From MR-S7 sp000400995 (GTDB taxonomy: Bacteria > Pseudomonadota > Gammaproteobacteria > Burkholderiales > Burkholderiaceae_C), in contig NZ_CP152342.1 of assembly GCF_045291395.1 (NCBI RefSeq), positions 4,402,001-4,466,000 of the forward strand: a stretch of 64,000 nucleotides of DNA. The letters run 5' to 3'. Below are positions 23,243-31,139 of the stretch, piece by piece. The first letter of the stretch is position 1. Every line of letters begins with the position of its first letter. The translations under genes were made by a program, and so were the position numbers. A model generated the notes under the pieces. The model was not told where the DNA came from and did not search any database. It was given only the letters and a program-made list of their open reading frames with translations.

Positions 23243-24151
23243 ATGACACTGAAGCAGTTGGAAGCGTTCTACTGGGCGGCGAAGCTGGGCACCTTCGCCA
23301 TCGCCGCACAACGCCTGCACGTGACACAGTCCTCGCTGTCCAAGCGCATCGCCGAGCTGGAGTCAGACCTCGGCCAGCAGCTGTTCGACCGCACGGCGCG
23401 GCGCGCCATGCTCACGGCGGCCGGGGAAAAACTGCTGGACAAGGCGGCGGCCATGCTCGATCTGGAGCGCGAGATCCGCGCCGACTCGGGCCCATCCCGC
23501 GACGAATTGCAGGGCGCTTGCCGCGTCGGCATCACCGAGCTGACCGCGACCACGTGGTTCCCGTCCCTGGTGGCGCGGGTGGAGCGCGACTTCCCTCTGC
23601 TGACGCTAGAGCCGCAGGTGGGTTTGTCGCGCCTGATCGAGAACGACGTGGTTCGGGGCGAGCTCGACGTGGCGATCCTCGCGGGCGCGGTGAATCGGCC
23701 GGAGCTGCGCGGCCGGGCCGTGGCCGACATCGAGTTCATCTGGACCAGCGCGCCCGTGCGGCTGCCGCGCCGCACCGTGCTGCAGGCCGAGCATTTCGAG
23801 GCGCATCCGGTCATCAACAATCCCCACGACTCCGGCCTGTCCGTGGCTTTCGAGAGCTGGGCCAACACCCACCGCATCCGCATCGGCAAGACGATCCAGT
23901 GCAACAGCCGTGCAGCGATCATCGCGCTGACCATCGCCGGTGTCGGCATCAGCTTTCAGCCGCGCCGCTACGTGCAGCCGCTGCTGGAGCGCGGCTTGCT
24001 GGTGCCGCTGGAGAGCGCCGCACCACTGCCACGCCAACCCTACAACCTCGTCTGGCGCGCGGACGACGACCGGCGCATCGTCGAAGCCATCGTGGCCCTG
24101 GTGCAGGAAGAGGCGGATTTCGACGCCGACAACCTGTTTTGGGGCAATTGA
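23243..24151 (+). CDS. LysR-family regulator of CoA cluster A
   Basis: A 302-residue LysR protein. The winged helix is FAIAAQRLHVTQSSLSKRIAELESDLGQQLFDRTARRAMLT (residues about 18-58). The effector domain has GELDVAILAGAV and IAGVGISFQP. It is the last gene of the plus-strand cluster, 49 bases after the CoA transferase. The symmetric operator-like region at 18768-18858 is a plausible binding site; this is inference. Confidence 0.88.
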   Translation: MTLKQLEAFYWAAKLGTFAIAAQRLHVTQSSLSKRIAELESDLGQQLFDRTARRAMLTAAGEKLLDKAAAMLDLEREIRADSGPSRDELQGACRVGITELTATTWFPSLVARVERDFPLLTLEPQVGLSRLIENDVVRGELDVAILAGAVNRPELRGRAVADIEFIWTSAPVRLPRRTVLQAEHFEAHPVINNPHDSGLSVAFESWANTHRIRIGKTIQCNSRAAIIALTIAGVGISFQPRRYVQPLLERGLLVPLESAAPLPRQPYNLVWRADDDRRIVEAIVALVQEEADFDADNLFWGN

Positions 24152-24318
24152 AGATGCTGTCGCGATCCAATCGATAGCTATAGCTGTCTGCTATGGGCGA
24201 TCGCGAATGGGATCCACATGCCAGCCATCAGCAGCAGGGGCAGCGCGAAATCGCCAGCGGCCGTGAGGCGACACAAACACTCTGAAACGCTCGCCAGACG
24301 TGCACAAGCAGCCCCCAT
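24152..24318. other. Intergenic region between convergent genes
   Basis: These 167 bases hold a weak match to the dispersed repeat (CGATAGCTATAGCTGTCTGC at 24172-24191) without the usual stem. A short minus-strand frame encodes DFALPLLLMAGMWIPFAIA before a stop; it may be a remnant of a membrane protein or chance. Nothing else is recognisable. Confidence 0.4.
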
Positions 24319-26391
24319 TCACGAAGCATCAGCCTGCCGCCGCGCCGCGAATTCCACGTACCAGGACAGGCAATCGGGGTTGGCCATCGCGTCCCGATTG
24401 ACCACCTTGTCAATCGGCTGGCCCAGCAGCAGCTTCTTGATGGGCAGCTCCTGCTTCTTGCCGCTCAAGGTGCGCGGCACCTCGGCGACCTGGATGATCT
24501 CGTCGGGCACGAAGCGCGGGCTCAAGGAGCTGCGGATGGCCGCGTTGATGCGCTCGCGCAGCGCGTCATCCAGCGTGGCGCCGCTGCGCAGCACGACGAA
24601 GAGCGGCATGTAGCTCTCGCGGCCCAGGTATTCCAGATCGACGACGAGGCTGTCGAGCACCTCGGGCAGGCTTTCCACGGCGCTGTAGATCTCGCTCGTG
24701 CCCATGCGCAAACCGTGGCGGTTGATGGTGGCGTCGCTGCGGCCGTAGATGACGCAGCCGCCGTTCGCGCCCACCTTGAGCCAGTCGCCGTGGCGCCAGA
24801 CGGCGCCCATGGCGGCCGGGCCATCGCCGCCGCCGGGCTGGCGGCCGTGGCCGGGCGGATACATGTCGAAGTAGCTCGACAGGTAGCGGCTGCCGTCTTC
24901 GTCGCCCCAGAGGTAGAGCGGCATCGACGGCAGCGGCTGGGTGCAAACCAGCTCACCCACGGTGTCGGTGACCGGGCGGCCGCCATCGCCCCACGCCTGC
25001 ACGGCTGCGCCGAGCGTGCGGCACTGCATCTCGCCGGGCACCTGCGGCAGCTCGCGGTGGCCGCCGATGAAGGCCCCGGCAAAGTCCGTGCCGCCCGAGA
25101 TATTGCACCACCAGACCTCCGGCACGCCGGCCGCCGCCATGAAGCCGCTGCCCCAGCGCTGCACTTCGGCGGGCAGCGGCGATCCGGTGCAGCCCAGCGC
25201 GCGGATGGCCGACAGGTCGCCGCAATCGGCCGCGGCGATGCCGGTCTTCATGCAGTTGCCGTAGAACGCGGCACCCGCGCCGAAGAAGGTCACGCCGGTG
25301 TCGGCCGCCATGCGCCAGAGCACGGTCCAGTCGGGCCGCTCCTTCGAGCCGCCGGGGTTGCCGTCGTAGAGCACGCAGGTGGTGCCACCCAGCAGGCCGC
25401 CGACCTGGGCGTTCCACATGATCCAGCCCGTGGAGCTGTACCAGTGGAAGCGCTCGCCGAACGAGTTGGGCGCGTAGCTGCAGCCGATGTCGTTGTGCAG
25501 CACCGCGAGCTGCAGCATGCCCAGCACCATGCCGCCATGGCCGTGCACGATGGGCTTGGGCAGGCCCGTGGTGCCGCTGGAGTAGACGATCCACAGCGGG
25601 TGGTCGAACGGCAGCCACAGCGGCTCGAAAGCCTTGGTTTGTGCATCATTTTGGCCCGTAGCGCTTGTGTAGCAAGCGCAGCCAGCTATATTTTTTGAAG
25701 CATCAAGGACATGGACCAGCACCACGTGCCGCACCGAGGGCAGTGCCGCGCGCAGCTCGGCCAGCACGCCGGTACGGTCGTGGTCGCGGTCGCCGTAGGT
25801 CACGCCGTCCACGGCGATGAGCACCGTGGGCGCGATCTGGCGGAAGCGGTCCAGCACCGCGTGCGTGCCCATGTCCGGGGCGCACACGCTCCACACGGCG
25901 CCGATGCTGGCGCAGGCCAGGAAGGCGACGATGGTCTCGGGGATATTCGGCAGGTAGGCCGCCACGCGGTCGCCGGGCTGCATGCCCTGCGCCTGCAGGT
26001 GCAGCGCGAGCGAGGCCGCCTGGCGGCGCAGCTCGGGCCACGACAACTCGCTGCGGCGGCCTTTCTCGCCCCGGCCGATGAGGGCAGGCTGCCCGGCCGC
26101 GTGTGCGGCGTCCACATGGCGCAGCACCTGCCGCGCGTAGTTCACCTGGGCGCCGGGGAACCACTGCGCTCCTGGCATGGCGTTCTTCGCGAGCACCGCG
26201 GTGTGCGGCGTGGGCGATTGCAGGTCGAAATAGTCCCAGATGCTTTGCCAGAACGCGTCCAGCTCGGTGACGGACCAGCGCCAGAGCGCGTCGTAGCCTT
26301 CGAACTGCAAGCCGTGGCGTTCGCGCAGCCAGTCTTGATATAGGCGGATCTGGGGGACGTAAGGGGGGCGTTGTGCGGTGCGTGTCTCCAT
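24319..26391 (-). CDS. Acetoacetyl-CoA synthetase (acetoacetate--CoA ligase)
   Basis: An ATP-dependent ligase of 690 residues joining acetoacetate and CoA, linking ketone-body or polyhydroxybutyrate turnover to acetyl-CoA. It is an ANL-superfamily enzyme: P-loop YSSGTTGLPKPIVHGHGG (residues about 263-280), GGTDFAGAFIGG, YGRSDATINRHGLRMGTSEIY, and the catalytic lysine region LSGKKQELPIKKLL near the end. The N-terminal domain YDALWRWSVTELDAFWQSIW is that of acetoacetyl-CoA synthetases. Residues about 231-247 (IAGCACYTSATGQND) are encoded by an in-frame hairpin repeat. ATG 26391 is chosen from the conserved N-terminus. Confidence 0.9.
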   Translation of the reverse strand: METRTAQRPPYVPQIRLYQDWLRERHGLQFEGYDALWRWSVTELDAFWQSIWDYFDLQSPTPHTAVLAKNAMPGAQWFPGAQVNYARQVLRHVDAAHAAGQPALIGRGEKGRRSELSWPELRRQAASLALHLQAQGMQPGDRVAAYLPNIPETIVAFLACASIGAVWSVCAPDMGTHAVLDRFRQIAPTVLIAVDGVTYGDRDHDRTGVLAELRAALPSVRHVVLVHVLDASKNIAGCACYTSATGQNDAQTKAFEPLWLPFDHPLWIVYSSGTTGLPKPIVHGHGGMVLGMLQLAVLHNDIGCSYAPNSFGERFHWYSSTGWIMWNAQVGGLLGGTTCVLYDGNPGGSKERPDWTVLWRMAADTGVTFFGAGAAFYGNCMKTGIAAADCGDLSAIRALGCTGSPLPAEVQRWGSGFMAAAGVPEVWWCNISGGTDFAGAFIGGHRELPQVPGEMQCRTLGAAVQAWGDGGRPVTDTVGELVCTQPLPSMPLYLWGDEDGSRYLSSYFDMYPPGHGRQPGGGDGPAAMGAVWRHGDWLKVGANGGCVIYGRSDATINRHGLRMGTSEIYSAVESLPEVLDSLVVDLEYLGRESYMPLFVVLRSGATLDDALRERINAAIRSSLSPRFVPDEIIQVAEVPRTLSGKKQELPIKKLLLGQPIDKVVNRDAMANPDCLSWYVEFAARRQADAS
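25649..25697 (-). repeat. Dispersed hairpin repeat, copy 9 (in-frame inside acetoacetyl-CoA synthetase)
   Basis: Reading with the gene: AAAAAATATAGCTGGCT, GCGCTTG / CAAGCGC, TACGGGCC, then AAAA. It sits just before the FDHPLWIVYSSGTTG core, in a variable surface segment, and preserves the frame. Like the dadA copy it has A's where intergenic copies have T's. Confidence 0.8.
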
Positions 26392-26462
26392 GCGGCCAGC
26401 GTAGCGCGCCGCAGCGCGCACGTCACCTGCGAGCGTCCCGTGCTTGACAGCCCGCAGGCGGC

Positions 26463-26702
26463 TCAGTCGTCGGTCTGGCGGTCCAGGCTGGTGATCGCGT
26501 AGCCCTTGTCGCGCAGTTGCCGGCCGGGCTCCACGATGCCGAACTCCGGCCACTGCGCGGCCGTTTCGTCCAGTTCCTCGCCGCGCCGCTCGCTCTCCCA
26601 GTCGGTGTTGGTGGCCTCCTGGGGAATGGCGCGCCCTTCGGGCACGGCCAGGTGCGAAAACCGGCCTTCGGCCTCCGCACGGCGGTAGATGTCCACGCGC
26701 AT
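26463..26702 (-). CDS. Small conserved protein, DUF6139-like
   Basis: A 79-residue hydrophilic protein: MRVDIYRRAEAEGRFSHLAV at the start, then PEGRAIPQEATNTDWE and an acidic C-terminal half. It resembles the small betaproteobacterial family annotated DUF6139, for which no function is known. A AAAGGACC site precedes ATG 26702. It stands alone, 71 bases upstream of the acetoacetyl-CoA synthetase start on the same strand, and may be co-transcribed with it. Confidence 0.7.
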   Translation of the reverse strand: MRVDIYRRAEAEGRFSHLAVPEGRAIPQEATNTDWESERRGEELDETAAQWPEFGIVEPGRQLRDKGYAITSLDRQTDD

Positions 26703-26879
26703 GGTTGGGGTCCTTTGCTTGGGTGAGGGAACGTTCCACTCTAGCGGCGCCTCCCGGCCTCCTGCGTAGGAAGGCGCCCCGCATGGCCCCGGCACGGTCC
26801 GGGGCTTGACGCAAGGCAACCCCGAGCGCACCCGCCCGGCGGACAATGCCGGCCACCCCTCTTTCTCCCCCCCCCCGCC

Positions 26880-28175
26880 ATGCCTTCAGACACCCTCCCG
26901 CCCCTGCCCCGCGGCCTCGCCTCGCAGACCGACGTGCTCATCGTGGGCGCGGGCCCGGCCGGCCTGGCGCTGGCGGCCTCGCTGGCGCAGGCGGGGCTGC
27001 AAGCCACGGTGCTGGAGCAGCAGGGCAGCGAGGTGCTCACCGCCCCGGCGCCGGACGGGCGCGAGATCGCGCTCACCCACCCCAGCGTCGCCACGCTGCA
27101 GCGCCTCGGCAGCTGGCAGCGCCTGGCCGGGCACGAGATCGGCCTGCTGCGCGAGGCCCAGGTGCACGACGGCCCCGTGGGCCAGCGCGGCGCCATGGCG
27201 CTGCACGCGGGCGGCACGGGGGTGGAGCACCTGGGCTGGATCGTGCCCAACCACGCATTGCGCCGCACCGCCTGGGAGGTGGCCTCGCGCACCCCGGGCG
27301 TGCGCATCGTCACCGGCGCGCGCGTGACGCAGGTGGCCGTCACCCCCACCCACGCCGAGCTGGAATACGCCGATGCCGCCGCGCCGGACGTTCCCCAGCG
27401 CCTGCGCGCGCCGCTGCTGGTGGCGGCCGACAGCCGGTTTTCCGCCACGCGGCGGCAGCTGGGCATCGGCGCGTCGATGAACGACTTCGGCCGCACCGTG
27501 ATCGTCTGTCGCATGCGCACCGAGGCGCCGCACGGCGAGGTGGCGCACGAATGCTTCGGCTACGAGCGCACGCTGGCCGTGCTGCCGCTGCCGCCCGACC
27601 CGGCGGACGGCGCGCCGCTGTGCTCCGCCGTCGTCACCGCTGGCACGGCCGAGGCCCAGGCGCTGATGGCTCTGCCGCCCGAGGCCTTCGCCGCGCGCGT
27701 GCAGGAGCAGTTCCAGCACCGCCTGGGCGCCATGCAGCTCGTGGGCGAGCGCCACGCCTACCCGCTGGTGGCCGTGTACGCCCACCGCTTCGCCGCCGCG
27801 CGCTGCGCGCTGCTGGGCGACGCGGCCGTGGGCATGCACCCGGTGACGGCGCACGGCTTCAACCTGGGCCTGTCGGGCGTGGAGAGCCTCACGTACGCGC
27901 TCACCGGCGCCCATACGCGCGGCGCGGACATCGGCGCTGCCAGCGTGCTGGAGCGCTACGCCCGCGCGCACCAGCGCCACGCCTGGCCGATCTACCAGGG
28001 CACCAACGCCATCGTGCGGCTGTACACGGACGCGCGGCCCCTGCCCCGCCTGCTGCGCCAGGCCGTGCTGGCGGGCGCCAGCCGGCTGCCGCCGCTGAAG
28101 GCGGCCATCGTCAGCCAGCTCACGGGGCGGCGCCCGGCCTGGCCTGCGGCGGCAGGCCACGCACAGCGGCCCTGA
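26880..28175 (+). CDS. ubiM: FAD-dependent hydroxylase, UbiM-like (ubiquinone biosynthesis)
   Basis: A class A flavoprotein monooxygenase of 431 residues. It has the FAD GxGxxG fold (VLIVGAGPAGLALAASLAQAG, residues about 19-39), the DGREIALTHPS segment characteristic of UbiM, LGWIVPNHALRRTAWE, and the second FAD motif CALLGDAAVGMHPVTAHGFN. UbiM proteins hydroxylate the ubiquinone ring in some proteobacteria that lack UbiF or Coq7. Assignment to UbiM rather than another UbiH-family member rests on recognised motifs only. It stands alone; the divergent gene is the DUF6139-like protein. Confidence 0.7.
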   Translation: MPSDTLPPLPRGLASQTDVLIVGAGPAGLALAASLAQAGLQATVLEQQGSEVLTAPAPDGREIALTHPSVATLQRLGSWQRLAGHEIGLLREAQVHDGPVGQRGAMALHAGGTGVEHLGWIVPNHALRRTAWEVASRTPGVRIVTGARVTQVAVTPTHAELEYADAAAPDVPQRLRAPLLVAADSRFSATRRQLGIGASMNDFGRTVIVCRMRTEAPHGEVAHECFGYERTLAVLPLPPDPADGAPLCSAVVTAGTAEAQALMALPPEAFAARVQEQFQHRLGAMQLVGERHAYPLVAVYAHRFAAARCALLGDAAVGMHPVTAHGFNLGLSGVESLTYALTGAHTRGADIGAASVLERYARAHQRHAWPIYQGTNAIVRLYTDARPLPRLLRQAVLAGASRLPPLKAAIVSQLTGRRPAWPAAAGHAQRP

Positions 28176-28316
28176 TTCCCCTCCGGGGAGGGGCTACGGC
28201 GCCGCCAGCGCCGCAGCCATAACGGCAGCTTATGGATGGGCACCCGCGCGCCACTCACGCGCGCGCGCCCGGCTGCCTACAGTCGCGCCAACCCCTCCGC
28301 ACAGGCGCCCATCCCC

Positions 28317-29198
28317 ATGTCCGCTCACCCAGGCACACCGCCGCATCCGCACCCGCTTACGGCCCGCGCTGCCGCGCCCGTGGCGGTGGACAGCCATGCG
28401 CATGTCTTCCTCCAGCGCCTGCCGCTGGCCTCGGCGCGCCGCTATGCGCCGGCATTCGACGCCACGCCGGCCCAATACCTGGGCCTGCTGGACGCCCACG
28501 GCATCACGCACGGCGTGCTGGTGCAGCCAAGCTTCCTGGGCAACGACAACCGCTTCCTGCTGGACACGCTGCGCGCCCATCCCGGGCGCCTGCGCGGCGT
28601 GGTGATGACGGACCCCGCGGCGGATGAGAAAGAACTCGCCAGCCTCGACGCCGCAGGCGTGGTCGGCGTGCGGCTGAACCTCGTGGGCCAACCGCTGCCG
28701 GACCTCGGCACGCCCGGCTGGCAGACCTTCCTGGCCCGCCTGAAGGCGCTGGACTGGCACCTGGAGCTGCACCGCGAGGCGGCAGACCTGCCCGCGCTGC
28801 TGGACGCCGCACTGCCCGCCGGCTGCCGCATCGTGGTGGACCACTTCGGCCGGCCCCATGCCGCGCAGGCGGATGGCGACCTCGGCTTCGCCGCCCTGCT
28901 GCGCCGCGCCGCGTCGGGCCGCGTCTGGGTCAAGCTCTCCGCCGCCTACCGCAACGCGCGCGGCGTACCCCAGGCCGATGCCCAGAGCGCGTGTGCTTGC
29001 GCCCGCGCGCTGCTGGAAGCCTTCGGGCCCGAGCGCCTCGTATGGGGCAGCGACTGGCCCCACACGCAGCACCAGGACCAGGCCGACTACGCGCGCAGCC
29101 TGGGCGCCCTCGCCGACTGGGTGCCCGACGCCGCGCAGCGCCGCCGCATCCTCGGCGAAACGGCCGCCGAGCTCTTCCGCATTCCCCCCGCCATCTGA
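28317..29198 (+). CDS. Amidohydrolase family protein (PDC-lactonase-like)
   Basis: A cytoplasmic TIM-barrel hydrolase of 293 residues related to 2-pyrone-4,6-dicarboxylate lactonase. Active-site markers are all present: VDSHAHVF (HxH), GVLVQPSFLGNDN, LELHREAADLP, IVVDHFGRPHA and LVWGSDWPHTQ (conserved Asp). ATG 28317 is preferred; an in-frame ATG at 28236 would add 27 unlike residues. It is 12 bases upstream of a Bug binding-protein gene, and the pair faces a LysR gene, which suggests import followed by lactone or amide hydrolysis of an unknown acid. Confidence 0.82.
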   Translation: MSAHPGTPPHPHPLTARAAAPVAVDSHAHVFLQRLPLASARRYAPAFDATPAQYLGLLDAHGITHGVLVQPSFLGNDNRFLLDTLRAHPGRLRGVVMTDPAADEKELASLDAAGVVGVRLNLVGQPLPDLGTPGWQTFLARLKALDWHLELHREAADLPALLDAALPAGCRIVVDHFGRPHAAQADGDLGFAALLRRAASGRVWVKLSAAYRNARGVPQADAQSACACARALLEAFGPERLVWGSDWPHTQHQDQADYARSLGALADWVPDAAQRRRILGETAAELFRIPPAI

Positions 29199-29210
29199 CA
29201 AGGAGACACC

Positions 29211-30182
29211 ATGCAACGACGTTCCATCGCCCTCGCCGCTCTGGCACTGGCCCTCGCGCCGGCCGTGCACGCCCAGGCCCCGGCAGGCTTTCCCAACAAG
29301 CCCGTGAAGCTGGTGGTGACCTACCCGCCAGGCGGCACGGTGGATGCCGTGGCCCGCATCCTGGGCCCCAAGCTCTCGCAGATCTGGGGCCAGCCCGTGG
29401 TGATCGACAACCGCGCGGGCGGCGGCGGCATCATCGGAGCGCAGGCCGTGATGGCCGCGCCCGCGGACGGCTACACGCTGATGGTGGACGCCTCCAACCA
29501 CGCGCAGAACCCCGCGCTCAAGAAGCGCATGCCGTTCGACACACTCCAGGCGTTCGCCCCGGTATCGCTGATGCTCAAGGTGCCCAACGTGCTGGTGGTG
29601 AACCCGGGCTTTCCCGTGCGCACGGCCAAGGACCTGGTCGCCCACGTGAAAGCCCACCCCGGCAAGGTGGACTACGCCTCGTCGGGCAACGGCTCCGCGC
29701 AACACCTGGCGGCCGAGCTGTTCGCCATGAAGACCGGCGCCCGGATGACCCACGTGGCCTACCGCGGCGGCGGCCCGGCCATGGTGGACGTGATGGCCGG
29801 CACCGTGCCCGTGTTCTTCGCCAGCCTGGCCTCGTCGCTGCCCTACATCCAGGGCGGCAAGCTGGTCCCCGTGGCTGTGGCGGGCCAGCGGCGCTCGCCC
29901 GTGCTGCCCGACACGCCCACGTTCACCGAGGCCGGCGTGCCGGGCGTGGACGTCTATGAATGGAACGCCCTGTTCGCCCCTGCCGGCACGCCCGCGGCGC
30001 TGGTGGACAAGATCAGCAAGGACGTGGCCGCCGCCCTGTCGGACCGCGAGATCAAGGCCCGGCTGATGTCGATCGGCGCCGAGGTGATCGGCTCCACGCC
30101 CAAGGAGCTGGACCAGTTCCGCCGCACCGAGATCGCCCAGTGGACCGCTTTAGGCAAGCAGGCTGGCATTTCTCTGGACTGA
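29211..30182 (+). CDS. Bug/TctC-family periplasmic substrate-binding protein
   Basis: A 323-residue periplasmic receptor. The signal peptide is MQRRSIALAALALALAPAVH then AQ. Binding-fold segments are VKLVVTYPPGGTVDAVARIL, IDNRAGGGGIIGAQAV, DGYTLMVDAS and LPDTPTFTEAGVPG. An AAGGAG site lies 6 bases before ATG 29211. It follows the amidohydrolase in an apparent two-gene operon and lacks nearby membrane subunits. Confidence 0.88.
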   Translation: MQRRSIALAALALALAPAVHAQAPAGFPNKPVKLVVTYPPGGTVDAVARILGPKLSQIWGQPVVIDNRAGGGGIIGAQAVMAAPADGYTLMVDASNHAQNPALKKRMPFDTLQAFAPVSLMLKVPNVLVVNPGFPVRTAKDLVAHVKAHPGKVDYASSGNGSAQHLAAELFAMKTGARMTHVAYRGGGPAMVDVMAGTVPVFFASLASSLPYIQGGKLVPVAVAGQRRSPVLPDTPTFTEAGVPGVDVYEWNALFAPAGTPAALVDKISKDVAAALSDREIKARLMSIGAEVIGSTPKELDQFRRTEIAQWTALGKQAGISLD

Positions 30183-31106
30183 TCACAGCCGGTCGGCCAG
30201 CTGGCTGGCGATCGTCGGCCGGCCCGACGCCTGCCACAGCACGCTGAGCTCGAAATGCGGCAGCCGCTCGCCATCGCGCAGCGGCGCGAACCGCACGCCC
30301 CGGTGGCGCAGCACCGTGGCCGACTGCGGCAGCAGCGACGCACCGATGCCCGCAGCCACGCACGAGAGCACGGTGAGCGAGCGGTTGGCCTCCTGCACCA
30401 CGCGCATTTCCAGCCCCGCGCGCGAAAAGGCCTGCGCGATGCCCGCGCGCAGTGCGGGCAACTGCGCCTGCGGGAACCACACCAGCCCCAGCCGCGCCAC
30501 GTCAGCCAGCGCGGCGCGGCCGTCGGCATCCGCCGGGCAGTCCGCCGGCAGCACGGCCACCAGCGGGTCGCGGCGCACCAGCTTCTGCCGCACGCGCCCC
30601 TGCAGGTCCACGGGCGTGTGCAGCATCGCCAGGTCGATGCGCCCTTCGCCCAGCGCCTCCAGCAGATCGGCATTGCTCATCTCCGACAGCACCACCTGCG
30701 TGCCCGCGAACTCGGAGTGCAGCAGCCGCAGCGCGGCGGGTAGCGCCTCGTACACCGCATGCGTGACGAAGCCGATGTGCAGCCGCCCCGTCTTGCCGCC
30801 CGCGATGGCGCGCGCCCGCTGCTCGGCGGACTGCGCCAGCGCCAAGCTGGCGCGCACGTCGTCGATCACGGCCCGCCCCGCGCCGGTGAGCACCGCCCCG
30901 CGCCGCGAGCGCTCGAACAGGCGCACGCCCAGGTCGGCCTCCAGCCGCCGCAGCGCCTGGCTCAGCGCAGGCTGCGCCACGCCCAGGTGCTCGGCCGCAG
31001 CCGTCATGCTGCCCCAGTCCGCCACCGCGAGCAGGTAGCGCATGGTGCGCGTGTCGAACGGCCCGCCGGGCGGGCGCTGCGGGGGATGGGACACGGAAGA
31101 AGGCAT
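30183..31106 (-). CDS. LysR-family regulator
   Basis: A 307-residue LysR protein convergent with the Bug gene (stop codons adjacent). The winged helix is MTAAAEHLGVAQPALSQALRRLEADLGVRLFERSRRGAVLT (residues about 36-76). The effector domain contains GEGRIDLAMLHTP and GIGASLLPQSA. It begins 33 bases from the divergent radical SAM gene, so it could control that gene, itself, or the amidohydrolase-Bug pair. Confidence 0.87.
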   Translation of the reverse strand: MPSSVSHPPQRPPGGPFDTRTMRYLLAVADWGSMTAAAEHLGVAQPALSQALRRLEADLGVRLFERSRRGAVLTGAGRAVIDDVRASLALAQSAEQRARAIAGGKTGRLHIGFVTHAVYEALPAALRLLHSEFAGTQVVLSEMSNADLLEALGEGRIDLAMLHTPVDLQGRVRQKLVRRDPLVAVLPADCPADADGRAALADVARLGLVWFPQAQLPALRAGIAQAFSRAGLEMRVVQEANRSLTVLSCVAAGIGASLLPQSATVLRHRGVRFAPLRDGERLPHFELSVLWQASGRPTIASQLADRL

Positions 31107-31139
31107 GGTGGGCAAGGGTAAACCGATAATCGGCGCCCC

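Noticed and set aside
24170..24275. Minus-strand frame encoding DFALPLLLMAGMWIPFAIA, possible membrane-protein remnant
   Set aside because: Too short, no start codon, and chance hydrophobic frames are common in high-GC DNA. Mentioned only in the intergenic note.
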